In this document: positions 23,057-30,741 of the stretch, piece by piece | How the letters are laid out: each line of letters opens with the position of its first letter | Numbering within the stretch: position 1 is the first letter of the stretch | NCBI GenBank assembly: GCA_946414395.1 | Contig: CAMKOE010000024.1 | Coordinates: 1 to 38,107, forward strand | Direction: 5' to 3' | From: an uncultured Porphyromonadaceae bacterium | GTDB lineage: Bacteria > Bacteroidota > Bacteroidia > Bacteroidales > Muribaculaceae | DNA: 38,107 nt | Position numbers and translations under genes: made by a program | The notes under the pieces: model-generated | Seen by the model: the letters and a program-made list of their open reading frames with translations, nothing else | What the model was told of the DNA's origin: nothing | The model's database searches: none

Positions 23057-23096
23057 TTGCTGAACGATAGAGTTGATCGAATCAAATCGGTTAACT

Positions 23097-23141
23097 AAAA
23101 AATCAACCCCGCTGACGCAATACCAGCGGGGTTGATTTTTT
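23097..23141. terminator. Bidirectional terminator, ompA / DUF4369-like gene
   Basis: AAAAAATCAACCCCGCT (23097-23113) and its exact complement (23125-23141) form a 17-bp stem with an 11-nt loop; A-run and T-run flank it so that it works on both strands. Convergent genes end at 23056 and 23184. Confidence 0.9.
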
Positions 23142-23183
23142 ATGGAAGTATGTGCTCTTAGGGGCTTGGACCTCTGCGGGGGA

Positions 23184-23807
23184 TTACTTCTCGAGGAGGC
23201 GCATGTGTTGCTGATCGAGTTGCTTGGCGTAGCGCTCCTTGATGATGAGGCCGACGGGGTCACCGCGGTTGATGTACTCCACAGTGAGGCGCTGCAACGA
23301 GTCGTTGAGCAGGCTGTCCTGTCTCACCATGCGCAACTCGTCGTCCCGCTTGAGCGAAGAGTCGGCCGCCATGTTGAGGTATTCCTGCCAGGTGGCCACG
23401 CGAGAGTCCATGATGCTGTTGCGCTGGTTGATGTAGTGCAGATAGGCGCTGCTGAGTGGGCTGCCGGTGATGATCCATGTTCCCGGCTTGATGGAAATGC
23501 TGGTCTCGCCCTTCTCGAGGACAAAGTGGAAGGGCTGGGTGGTGTCGTTGTCCCAGCGGATGAGGGCCACCCTGGGGCCGTCGGTCTGTCCAGTGAAGGT
23601 GAATGTCCCGCTGGAGGACCGGGCGCTGCCACACACCCTTAACCTGTTGTACTGCTCTTCCAGAACCAGCAGCGTGGCGCTGTCGTGCCGCAACTTGCTG
23701 TCAAGACTGATATTAACACGATAGTCAACGCCCTGGTCCTGACGGTCACAATCGGCCATTGAGAGGGCCAGCAGGGCTATGCCGGCCGAAAAGATGATTT
23801 TTTTCAT
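23184..23807 (-). CDS. Secreted DUF4369-like protein
   Basis: The 207-aa protein starts MKKIIFSAGIALLALS and reads like the N-terminal DUF4369 region found before thioredoxin domains in Bacteroidota. Evidence is TLLVLEEQYNRLRVCGSARSSSGTFTFTGQTDGP, ALIRWDN, FVLEKGETSISIKPGTWIITGSPLSSAYLHY, then a helical tail. No thioredoxin domain follows, so it is a stand-alone form. The Cys near residue 20 (SMADC) could be lipidated, but Asp at -1 is non-canonical for a lipobox. ATG 23807 is preferred over the longer frame (from 23975), since the signal peptide starts here and an exact -7 box lies 5 nt upstream. Function unknown. Confidence 0.78.
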   Translation of the reverse strand: MKKIIFSAGIALLALSMADCDRQDQGVDYRVNISLDSKLRHDSATLLVLEEQYNRLRVCGSARSSSGTFTFTGQTDGPRVALIRWDNDTTQPFHFVLEKGETSISIKPGTWIITGSPLSSAYLHYINQRNSIMDSRVATWQEYLNMAADSSLKRDDELRMVRQDSLLNDSLQRLTVEYINRGDPVGLIIKERYAKQLDQQHMRLLEK

Positions 23808-23812
23808 AGCCG

Positions 23813-23820
23813 CAAATGTA
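23813..23820 (-). promoter_or_regulatory. -7 box abutting the DUF4369-like gene
   Basis: TACATTTG on the minus strand (23820-23813) matches TAnnTTTG and is only 5 nt from ATG 23807, so the mRNA would be leaderless. No convincing -33 was found. Confidence 0.5.
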
Positions 23821-23882
23821 CAAAATCTTTCCCACATGCACCCGCGTGTGGAGTGGGTAAAAACGGTGTTTTTAGGCCTGTA

Positions 23883-23915
23883 TTTAGGTTTTCTCGGTAG
23901 AAAAGCATATCTTTG
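23883..23915 (+). promoter_or_regulatory. Promoter of the S9 peptidase gene
   Basis: TTTA (23883-23886), 21 nt, TATCTTTG (23908-23915); leader to ATG 23950 about 28 nt. Confidence 0.65.
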
Positions 23916-23949
23916 CAACAAAAAAATAAACCATAACATAACCTCAATA

Positions 23950-26130
23950 ATGAAAATGAAAAAACAACAGTGCATGACGTTATTGCTGCTGGCCCTGCTG
24001 GCCCTGCCGGTGGCCGCTCAGCGACAATTCACGCTCGAGGACTTGAACTTTGGCGGAACCAATTACCGCAACATGATACCACAGAGCAAGACACTCATGT
24101 GGTGGGGCGACCAACTGGTGCATTTCTCCAGCCACAGGGACACCTGCTGGACGGTTAATCCCGTGAACGGCAAGGAGAAGTTGCTGTTTACTGTGAATCA
24201 ACTGGACAAGAAGGGCGGCAGATTGAAGGACGACTCGCAGCGCATCGCTGTGGTTGAGTCCTTCCCCTATGCCGACAAGCCGCTGGTCATGGCCCGCAAC
24301 AAGGGCCGCATGCTCGTTAACATCAAGACGGGCAAGGTGGAGTGGAGTCAGCCCTCGCTGGGCGCGACGCAGGCCGAGGAATGGAGCGCCGCAAGCCGCG
24401 CCACGGCCTATGTCAAGGACGATAACCTCTATGTCATCGATGGTGCCGGCAAGACCATCCAGGTGACCAGTGACGGCTCGCGTGACCTAGTCTATGGCCA
24501 GAGTGTGCATCGCAACGAGTTCGGCATCGAGGGCGGTCTGTTCTGGAATCCCCAGGGCACACGCCTGGCATTCTACCGCATGGACCAGAGCATGGTGACC
24601 GACTATCCCCTGATCACTGTTCCCGAACTGGACGACACCACCCAGGTGATTGCCACGCCAGCCCCCGAGAAATATCCCATGGCCGGCCAGACGTCCCACC
24701 TGGTGACCGTGGGCGTCCTTGATGTGGCCACTGGCGACACGGTCTATCTCAAGGCCGGCGATCCCACCGACCGTTACTTTTCCAACATCTCGTGGAGCCC
24801 CGACGGCGATGTCGCCTATATGATGGAGGGCAACCGTGACCAGAACGAGGTGGACCTGGTGGCCTATGACGCCGTGACGGGCAACCGCATCAAGTCGCTC
24901 TATCATGAGGAACATCCCAAGTATGTCGAGCCTCAGCATCCCATCACCTTCCTGCCCTGGGACAAGGAGAAATTCCTGCTGTGGAGCGAGAAGGACGGCT
25001 ACAACCACCTCTATATCCATGACACGGCGGGCCATCAGGTGAAGCAACTCACCCGTGGCAAGTGGGTGGTCATGGAGTTGCTGGGTTTTGATGTCGAGCG
25101 CCAGGCTGTCATCATCAGCGCCAACGCCGATAACCCCATCCAGCAGAACCTGTACCGCGTTGACGTGGCCACGGGTGTCATGACCCGTGTTGACGAGGGC
25201 GGCAAGGGCTGGCACAGCGGCCGCCTGAGCGACAGCGGCCGTTATCTGATAGACAATTATCAAGAGCCCGATGTGCCCCGCAACATTGCTGTCGTGGATA
25301 CCCGCAACAACAGGCAGTACCGCTATTTCACCGCTCCCGACCCCTGGCAGGGCTACACCGTGCCCGAGTACCGCTGTGGCAGCATCAAGGCTGCCGACGG
25401 CACCACCGACCTGTATTACCGCATGGTCATGCCTGTGGACTTTGACCCGTCGAAGCAGTACCCCACGGTAGTCTATGTCTATGGTGGTCCCCATGCCCAC
25501 AACGTGGACGCCCGCTGGCACTGGTCCAGCCGCAGTTGGGAAACCTATATGGCGCAGCGTGGCTATCTGCTTTTCATCCTTGACAACCGCGGCAGCGAGA
25601 ACCGTGGGCGTGAGTTTGAGCAGGCAACTTTCCGCCAGTTGGGTCAGGTGGAGATGCAGGACCAGATGTGTGGCGTGAACTTCCTGCGCACGCTCAACTA
25701 TGTCGATACCGCTCGCCTGGGCGTCCATGGCTGGAGTTTCGGCGGATTTATGACCATCAGCCTGATGACCAACTATCCTGACGTGTTCAAGGTGGGTGTC
25801 GCCGGTGGCCCCGTGATTGACTGGAAATGGTATGAGGTGATGTATGGCGAGCGCTACATGGACACCCCGCAGACCAATCCCGAGGGGTATGAGCAAACGA
25901 GCCTCTTGAACAAAGCCAAGGACCTCAAGGGCCGCCTGCAGATCATCATCGGCCTGAATGACCCCACCGTGGTGCCCCAGCATGCCTACAGTTTCCTGAA
26001 GGCCTGCATTGCCGCCGGCACACAGCCCGACTTCTATGTCTATCCGGGTCAGGGCCACAACATGAGAGGCCACCAGAGCGTGCACCTGCACGAGCGCATC
26101 ACCCGCTACTTTGACGACTACTTGAAGTAA
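23950..26130 (+). CDS. S9 family dipeptidyl-peptidase IV-like serine peptidase
   Basis: The 726-aa protein has a signal peptide (residues 1 to about 24, ending PVAAQ), an eight-bladed propeller (about 60-480) and an alpha/beta-hydrolase domain with Ser596 in GWSFGGF, Asp671 in IIGLNDPTV and His703 in GQGHNMRGHQ. It should release N-terminal dipeptides (X-Pro or X-Ala type) in the periplasm or at the surface; the exact specificity is not readable. Such enzymes feed peptide-derived amino acids to the fermentation routes encoded in the same window. The upstream in-frame ATG at 23779 is rejected: it lies within the neighbouring gene and before the promoter. Confidence 0.93.
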   Translation: MKMKKQQCMTLLLLALLALPVAAQRQFTLEDLNFGGTNYRNMIPQSKTLMWWGDQLVHFSSHRDTCWTVNPVNGKEKLLFTVNQLDKKGGRLKDDSQRIAVVESFPYADKPLVMARNKGRMLVNIKTGKVEWSQPSLGATQAEEWSAASRATAYVKDDNLYVIDGAGKTIQVTSDGSRDLVYGQSVHRNEFGIEGGLFWNPQGTRLAFYRMDQSMVTDYPLITVPELDDTTQVIATPAPEKYPMAGQTSHLVTVGVLDVATGDTVYLKAGDPTDRYFSNISWSPDGDVAYMMEGNRDQNEVDLVAYDAVTGNRIKSLYHEEHPKYVEPQHPITFLPWDKEKFLLWSEKDGYNHLYIHDTAGHQVKQLTRGKWVVMELLGFDVERQAVIISANADNPIQQNLYRVDVATGVMTRVDEGGKGWHSGRLSDSGRYLIDNYQEPDVPRNIAVVDTRNNRQYRYFTAPDPWQGYTVPEYRCGSIKAADGTTDLYYRMVMPVDFDPSKQYPTVVYVYGGPHAHNVDARWHWSSRSWETYMAQRGYLLFILDNRGSENRGREFEQATFRQLGQVEMQDQMCGVNFLRTLNYVDTARLGVHGWSFGGFMTISLMTNYPDVFKVGVAGGPVIDWKWYEVMYGERYMDTPQTNPEGYEQTSLLNKAKDLKGRLQIIIGLNDPTVVPQHAYSFLKACIAAGTQPDFYVYPGQGHNMRGHQSVHLHERITRYFDDYLK

Positions 26131-26157
26131 GAGTAGGAGCGCGTCATATCGTAAAAA

Positions 26158-26193
26158 AAATCGGTTCTCAACCCCTGGGCTGAGAACCGATTT
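26158..26193. terminator. Bidirectional terminator between convergent genes
   Basis: AAATCGGTTCTCA (26158-26170) and TGAGAACCGATTT (26181-26193) form a 13-bp stem; a CCC/GGG inner pairing may extend it. The A-run at 26153-26160 gives a T-run on the minus strand for the gene ending at 26213. Confidence 0.88.
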
Positions 26194-26212
26194 CTTGGTT
26201 AAGTCACGCGGA

Positions 26213-27103
26213 TCACTTCATCACCTTCGCGGTGCTGGTGGTGCCGTCGGTGTAGGTGGTCACGACGATGGTCAGGCCGTTAGCCTGTTGCATCTCCTGG
26301 CCTGCTAAATTGTAGTAGCGCACGCCGGCGACCTGCTTGTCGGCAACCGTCTCGTCGATGGCGGTGTTGCCCGGGGTCTGGAACTCTACCATAGCCAGGG
26401 GGCCCCACTCGCCGTTAGCGTTCTTGGCGATAGAGCAGGCGATATACCATGTGTCGGGCTCCACCGTCCACTGTGCCTCATCCACGCCATACTGGTCCCA
26501 GTAGGGGTCATACGGGTTGTCCTGCTTGAGGTACTCGAGCAGGTTGTCCATGCCCCATTCGGGTGACTCGTAGGCCTCTTTCAAGATGATGATGTCGCGG
26601 TGCAGTGCCACGTTCTCGTTGGGCGTGTACACTACCCACTGGTAGAAGCCGGACTCCTCGTTGCCGCCAAACTCGCCAATCTCGATGCTCATCACTGCTT
26701 CGCCGTCACCGCCCATACTGGCAGTCGTCACGGGGATGATGATCATCTCGGCATCGGTGCCGGCGGCGTCCCAGCACTGGACATAGATTTCATAGTCCTT
26801 GCCAGGTGATTGGTTGGTCCAGGTGTACTGGAAAGGTTCGTTCTTGGTGATGCCCCAGGCCTTGATCATGTCGGCCATGGTCTGGAAGCCCATCCAGGGG
26901 CCAAACATGGCAAACTGCTGCTCGGCCGTGCCGGCCTCAAACAGGCAGAACGCATAACCCGCAGCATCGGCGTTGGGTGTGAACGAGATGGTGATAAAGT
27001 CGGTGCCCACCTCATCGACGGTATAGTCGACCGCAGGTGTTTGGGCTGTTGCGTAAATTCCTGTAAACAAGGCGATAAATGCAATAAGTAACTGTTTCAT
27101 CAT
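26213..27103 (-). CDS. Secreted protein with FN3-like domain and degenerate C-terminal sorting-like tail
   Basis: The 296-aa protein has a signal peptide (MMKQLLIAFIALFTGIYATAQ-type, residues 1-21), a fibronectin-III-like strand pattern (about 24-110: VDYTVDEVGTDFITISFTPN), a second beta-rich region (about 125-250) with many Trp/Tyr, and a C-terminal YYNLAGQEM...GLTIVVTTYTDG...AKVMK. That tail resembles the terminal domain common on secreted Bacteroidales proteins and related in pattern to T9SS type A sorting domains. I found no catalytic motif. Start is 27103 or the adjacent ATG 27100; longer in-frame starts precede the promoter. Confidence 0.78.
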   Translation of the reverse strand: MMKQLLIAFIALFTGIYATAQTPAVDYTVDEVGTDFITISFTPNADAAGYAFCLFEAGTAEQQFAMFGPWMGFQTMADMIKAWGITKNEPFQYTWTNQSPGKDYEIYVQCWDAAGTDAEMIIIPVTTASMGGDGEAVMSIEIGEFGGNEESGFYQWVVYTPNENVALHRDIIILKEAYESPEWGMDNLLEYLKQDNPYDPYWDQYGVDEAQWTVEPDTWYIACSIAKNANGEWGPLAMVEFQTPGNTAIDETVADKQVAGVRYYNLAGQEMQQANGLTIVVTTYTDGTTSTAKVMK

Positions 27104-27221
27104 GTGATTATAGTTATAGGTTAAACAATAAAGATAGAGTGAAATCGAGATGACGTCGATTCCCGCTGGAATCCATAGGAAAAATGCGTGGCCGCATGGC
27201 GGCTTACCATTATTTTTTTTG

Positions 27222-27252
27222 CAAAGATACACAATCAATGTGAATAAACAAT
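27222..27252 (-). promoter_or_regulatory. Promoter of the FN3-like gene
   Basis: Minus-strand TATCTTTG (27229-27222) with ATTG (27252-27249) 19 nt upstream. The leader would be about 110 nt and contains the small dyad ATGCG-TGGC-CGCAT (27184-27197). Confidence 0.65.
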
Positions 27253-27448
27253 CATTAGATGATTTTTTTGTCACCAGTATCAGGTTATCCCATGAATGGG
27301 TCGTGCGATTGCTGGCCGAGAGGCCTCGAGAGGAAAAACCATTGATGTCCACGGCCTAATCTAGCCGCCCTGATGCAACTGCAGCAAATGTTATTGACAC
27401 ATTAGTAAAAAAAACGGAAAATGGGAGTGAGAATTGGCGATTTTTTCC

Positions 27449-27456
27449 TATATTTG
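27449..27456 (+). promoter_or_regulatory. -7 box of the lysine-fermentation operon
   Basis: TATATTTG matches TAnnTTTG, 46 nt before ATG 27503. No -33 TTTG at the normal distance, so regulation by an activator is possible. Confidence 0.6.
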
Positions 27457-27502
27457 CACCCAATTATAGACATAAACCAATATACTCCAAAACATAAACA
27501 TT

Positions 27503-28153
27503 ATGAACAAACAAATCACATTGCAGCAAGCCGTCGAGAAGGTAGAGGACGGCATGACAATCATGTTTGGCGGTTTCCTGGGTAACGGTAGCGCCACCCA
27601 GATCATTGACGCCATTGTAGAGAAGGGTGTTAAGGACCTTACAATCATCGCTAACGACACCGCCTATGACGAGGTGGCCCATGGCAAGTTGGTTACCAAT
27701 CATCAGGTGAAGAAGGCTATCGTCAGCCACACGGGTACCAACAAGCAGACCGCATTGCAGAAGAATGAGGGCACCCTCATTGTCGAGTATGTTCCCCAGG
27801 GTACTCTGGCCGAGCGCATCCGTGCGGCAGGTGCTGGCTTGGGCGGCGTGTTGACCCCCACTGGTCTGGGCACCATCATGGCCGATGGCAAGGAGATCGT
27901 CAATGTTGACGGCAAAGACTATCTGCTGGAGAAACCCCTGCGTGCCGACATCGCCTTCCTGCGCGCCAACATTGTTGACGAGTTTGGCAACATGGTATTC
28001 CTGGGCACAACCAACAACTTCAACCCGCTGATGGCCACCGCTGCCGACTATGTGGTGGTAGAGGCCGAGAAGTTGGTTCCCGTCGGTGAAATCGCTCCCG
28101 AGCACGTTCACGCCTCGGGCATCTATGTCGATGGCATCTACGTTGAGCAATAA
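27503..28153 (+). CDS. Acyl-CoA:acetoacetate CoA-transferase, alpha subunit
   Basis: The 216-aa protein is a class I CoA-transferase A subunit (AtoD/ScoA type): MTIMFGGFLGNGSATQIIDA near the N-terminus, TPTGLGT, and LRADIAFLRANIVDEFGN. It pairs with the beta subunit at 36930, at the other end of the same operon. In lysine fermentation the enzyme moves CoA from butyryl-CoA to acetoacetate (the Kce product), yielding butyrate and acetoacetyl-CoA. The exact acyl donor is inferred from the pathway. First gene of the operon. Confidence 0.92.
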   Translation: MNKQITLQQAVEKVEDGMTIMFGGFLGNGSATQIIDAIVEKGVKDLTIIANDTAYDEVAHGKLVTNHQVKKAIVSHTGTNKQTALQKNEGTLIVEYVPQGTLAERIRAAGAGLGGVLTPTGLGTIMADGKEIVNVDGKDYLLEKPLRADIAFLRANIVDEFGNMVFLGTTNNFNPLMATAADYVVVEAEKLVPVGEIAPEHVHASGIYVDGIYVEQ

Positions 28154-28208
28154 GGCATTGCGCTGTAGTAATCATACTTGAAACTTATAACTTAAAACTA
28201 ATCAGATA

Positions 28209-28595
28209 ATGGAATACAAGACAATGATCAGACTGCGCATGAGCGCAAAGGACGCCCACTACGGTGGCAATCTGGTTGACGGTGCCCACATGGTACACCT
28301 GTTTGGTGACGTGGCAACCGAGTTGTTGATTATGCGCGATGGCGACGAGGGCCTCTTCTGCGCGTATGACAACATCGAGTTCCTGGCTCCTGTGTATGCC
28401 GGAGACTTTATTGAGGCAGAAGGCTGGATCGACCGTGAGGGCAACACGTCACGCCACATGGTGTTTGAGGCCCGCAAGGTGGCCCAGGCGCGTCCCGACA
28501 TCTCGGCCTCGGCTGCCGACATCCTGGACGAGCCCGTCGTGGTTTGCCGTGCATCAGGCACATGCGTGACGCCCAAGAATTGCCAGCGCAAGTGA
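28209..28595 (+). CDS. kal: 3-aminobutyryl-CoA ammonia-lyase
   Basis: The 128-aa hot-dog-fold protein reads [43 protein letters not shown]..., the Kal pattern, and the length is typical (about 125-140 aa). It removes NH3 from L-3-aminobutyryl-CoA to form crotonyl-CoA, step 5 of lysine fermentation. It sits between the CoA-transferase subunit and kce in an unbroken same-strand operon. Its 55-nt leader is AT-rich and resembles the kce leader. Confidence 0.92.
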   Translation: MEYKTMIRLRMSAKDAHYGGNLVDGAHMVHLFGDVATELLIMRDGDEGLFCAYDNIEFLAPVYAGDFIEAEGWIDREGNTSRHMVFEARKVAQARPDISASAADILDEPVVVCRASGTCVTPKNCQRK

Positions 28596-28655
28596 ACTTC
28601 AGGATATGAGGCAACAGTAATCACACTTAAAAACTAGAAACTTACAACTCAATCA

Positions 28656-29489
28656 ATGGATAAACTGATTATCACTGCCGCCATCTGTGGCGCCGAGGTT
28701 ACCAAGGAGCAGAATCCCAATGTGCCCTACACTGTTGAAGAAATCGTCCGCGAGGCCAAGTCGGCTGTTGACGCCGGCGCCGCTATCGTGCACCTGCACG
28801 TCCGCTGGGATGATGGCACCCCCACTCAGGACCGTGACCGCTTCCAGGAGTGTGAAGAGGCTATCCTGAAGGTGTGCCCCAATGTCATTCTCATCCCGTC
28901 GACCGGCGGTGCCGTGGGCATGACTCCCGACGAGCGCCTGCAATCGACCGACACGACCCCGCTGCCCGAGATGGCAACGCTCGACTGCGGCACGTGCAAC
29001 TTTGGCGACGAGATTTTTGACAACACGATGCCCACGATGCGCGCCTTCGGCAAGCGCATGATGGAGCGCGGCATCAAGCCCGAGTATGAGTGCTTCGAGA
29101 TGGGTCATCTGGATACCATCCTGAACATGGCCCGCAAGGGTGAGGTCCCCGGTAATCCCATGCAGTTCAACTTTGTGCTGGGCGTTCCCGGTTGCACCCC
29201 CGCCACTGTGGCCAACCTGTGCTGGCTGGTTAACGGCATTCCCGCCGGCTCGACCTGGACGGTGACCGGCGTTGGCCGTCATGCCTTCCCGATGGCCGCT
29301 GCCGCTATCGCCATGGGCGGAAACGTTCGCGTGGGCTTTGAGGACAACCTGTACCTGTCCAAGGGCGTGCTCGCCAAGAGCAATGGCGAACTCGTTGAGA
29401 AGGTCGTTCGCCTGGCCAATGAACTGGGCCGTCCCATCGCCACCAGCGACGAGGCCCGCGAGATCCTGGGCCTGCCCAAGCGCAACTAA
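28656..29489 (+). CDS. kce: 3-keto-5-aminohexanoate cleavage enzyme
   Basis: The 277-aa BKACE (formerly DUF849) protein has an N-terminal MDKLIITAAICGAEVTKEQN, the zinc motif His46-Leu-His48 in VHLHVR, and TGGAVGMTPDERL. The late segment GNVRVGFEDNLYLSKG includes the third Zn ligand region (Glu). It condenses and cleaves 5-amino-3-oxohexanoate with acetyl-CoA to 3-aminobutyryl-CoA and acetoacetate. Length equals the family norm (about 275). Its neighbours kal and kdd fix the assignment to lysine rather than another BKACE substrate. Confidence 0.94.
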   Translation: MDKLIITAAICGAEVTKEQNPNVPYTVEEIVREAKSAVDAGAAIVHLHVRWDDGTPTQDRDRFQECEEAILKVCPNVILIPSTGGAVGMTPDERLQSTDTTPLPEMATLDCGTCNFGDEIFDNTMPTMRAFGKRMMERGIKPEYECFEMGHLDTILNMARKGEVPGNPMQFNFVLGVPGCTPATVANLCWLVNGIPAGSTWTVTGVGRHAFPMAAAAIAMGGNVRVGFEDNLYLSKGVLAKSNGELVEKVVRLANELGRPIATSDEAREILGLPKRN

Positions 29490-29584
29490 ACGAATTAGGA
29501 TTAAGTGATTTACTTAAAACTAATAAACATAGAACTTAGAACTAAAAACAATAAACGTTTAACAATAAAAAAACATTTAAAACA

Positions 29585-30658
29585 ATGCAGAAACACGGAA
29601 ATAGATTCGGTACGCACCGAGTAATCGAGCCCAAGGGCGTTCTTCCCCAGCCCGCCAACAAGTTGGACAACAACATGGACGAGATCTATGACAACGAGAT
29701 CCTGATTGACGTGCAGACCCTGAACATCGACTCGGCATCGTTTACCGACATCCACAACTATGCCAAGGCCCAGGCCAAGGATCCCAACAACGAGGCCGAG
29801 GTGATGGAGGAGATCAAGAAGGAGATGCTCCTGAACGTTGAGTTGCAGGGCAAGCACCGCAACCGCCGCACCGGTTCGGGTGGTATGCTGCTGGGCAAGG
29901 TAGAGAAGATCGGTGACGCCTTGAAGGGCAAGATCGACCTCCAGGAGGGCGACCGCATCGCAACGCTCGTCTCGCTGTCGCTCACCCCGCTGCGCATCGA
30001 TGAGATTCTGGACATCCGTGCCGATGTTGACCAGGTTGACATCAAGGGTAAGGCTATCCTGTTCGAGAGCGGAATCTATGCCAAGATTCCTAACGACATG
30101 CCCGAGAAACTCGCTCTGAGCGCCCTCGACGTGGCTGGCGCACCCGCCCAGACCGCCAAGTTGTGCCAGTATGGCCAGAACGTTGTTATCCTGGGTGCCG
30201 GTGGCAAGAGCGGCATGCTGTGCTGCTACGAGGCCAAGAAGCGCGTGGGCATTACCGGTAAGGTTATCGGCCTGGCTAACAGCCCCAAGTCGACCCAGCG
30301 CATCAAGGACCTGGGCTTCTGTGACGTTGTTGAGAGCGTTGCCGGCATGACTCCCGTTGAGGTTTACGAGTTGGTTTACAAGTTGACCGACGGCAAGATG
30401 GCCGACACGACGATCAACTGCGTGAACGTGCCCGATTGCGAGATGACCGCAGTGCTGTGCACCAAGGACGACGGCGTGGTTTACTTCTTCTCGATGGCCA
30501 CCAGTTTCACCAAGGCTGCCCTGGGTGCCGAGGGCATCGGTGCCGACGTGAACATGATTATCGGCAACGGTTACACCAAGGGCCATGCCGACTTCACCCT
30601 GCAGGAATTGCGCGAGTGCCCCGAGTTGCGCAAGATCTTTGAGGAACTGTACGCTTAA
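29585..30658 (+). CDS. kdd: L-erythro-3,5-diaminohexanoate dehydrogenase
   Basis: The 357-aa protein begins MQKHGNRFGTHRVIEPKGVLPQ, the typical Kdd N-terminus. It has an MDR-like NAD-binding segment NVVILGAGGKSGMLCCYEAKK. It oxidatively deaminates 3,5-diaminohexanoate to 5-amino-3-oxohexanoate with NAD. It sits between kce and kamA. A 95-nt AT-rich leader precedes it and a 10-bp hairpin follows it (30676-30715). Confidence 0.94.
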   Translation: MQKHGNRFGTHRVIEPKGVLPQPANKLDNNMDEIYDNEILIDVQTLNIDSASFTDIHNYAKAQAKDPNNEAEVMEEIKKEMLLNVELQGKHRNRRTGSGGMLLGKVEKIGDALKGKIDLQEGDRIATLVSLSLTPLRIDEILDIRADVDQVDIKGKAILFESGIYAKIPNDMPEKLALSALDVAGAPAQTAKLCQYGQNVVILGAGGKSGMLCCYEAKKRVGITGKVIGLANSPKSTQRIKDLGFCDVVESVAGMTPVEVYELVYKLTDGKMADTTINCVNVPDCEMTAVLCTKDDGVVYFFSMATSFTKAALGAEGIGADVNMIIGNGYTKGHADFTLQELRECPELRKIFEELYA

Positions 30659-30675
30659 TCAATAATGATTCTTCA

Positions 30676-30715
30676 GTCGCAGGGGATGCGCGATACCACA
30701 GCGTGCCCCTGCGAC
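30676..30715 (+). promoter_or_regulatory. Intra-operon hairpin between kdd and kamA
   Basis: GTCGCAGGGG (30676-30685) pairs with CCCCTGCGAC (30706-30715) around a 20-nt loop. No T tract follows, so it is more likely an mRNA-stability or processing hairpin than a terminator. Confidence 0.6.
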
Positions 30716-30741
30716 ACGAATCAATCATCATAATCATTTAT

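Larger units (their letters stand above)
27104..27502. other. 399-nt divergent intergenic region
   Basis: Left part: leader and promoter of the FN3-like gene (minus). Middle (about 27260-27440): no frame that I trust; a GAGAGGCCTCGAG tract near 27321-27334 carries half of the TCGAGGC REP motif. Right part: promoter and 46-nt leader of the lysine operon. No B12 riboswitch is visible even though the operon encodes a B12 enzyme. Confidence 0.6.

Noticed and set aside
21836-23263. 475-codon frame antisense to ompA
   Set aside because: It runs across the bidirectional terminator at 23097-23141 and lacks a promoter; a shadow of a highly biased gene.
24487-26091. 534-codon frame antisense to the S9 peptidase
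   Set aside because: The sense strand encodes a full catalytic triad and signal peptide; the antisense product has no recognisable motif or promoter.
27457-27502. Possible cobalamin riboswitch before the B12-dependent operon
   Set aside because: The 46-nt leader is too short and no B12-box pattern was seen.
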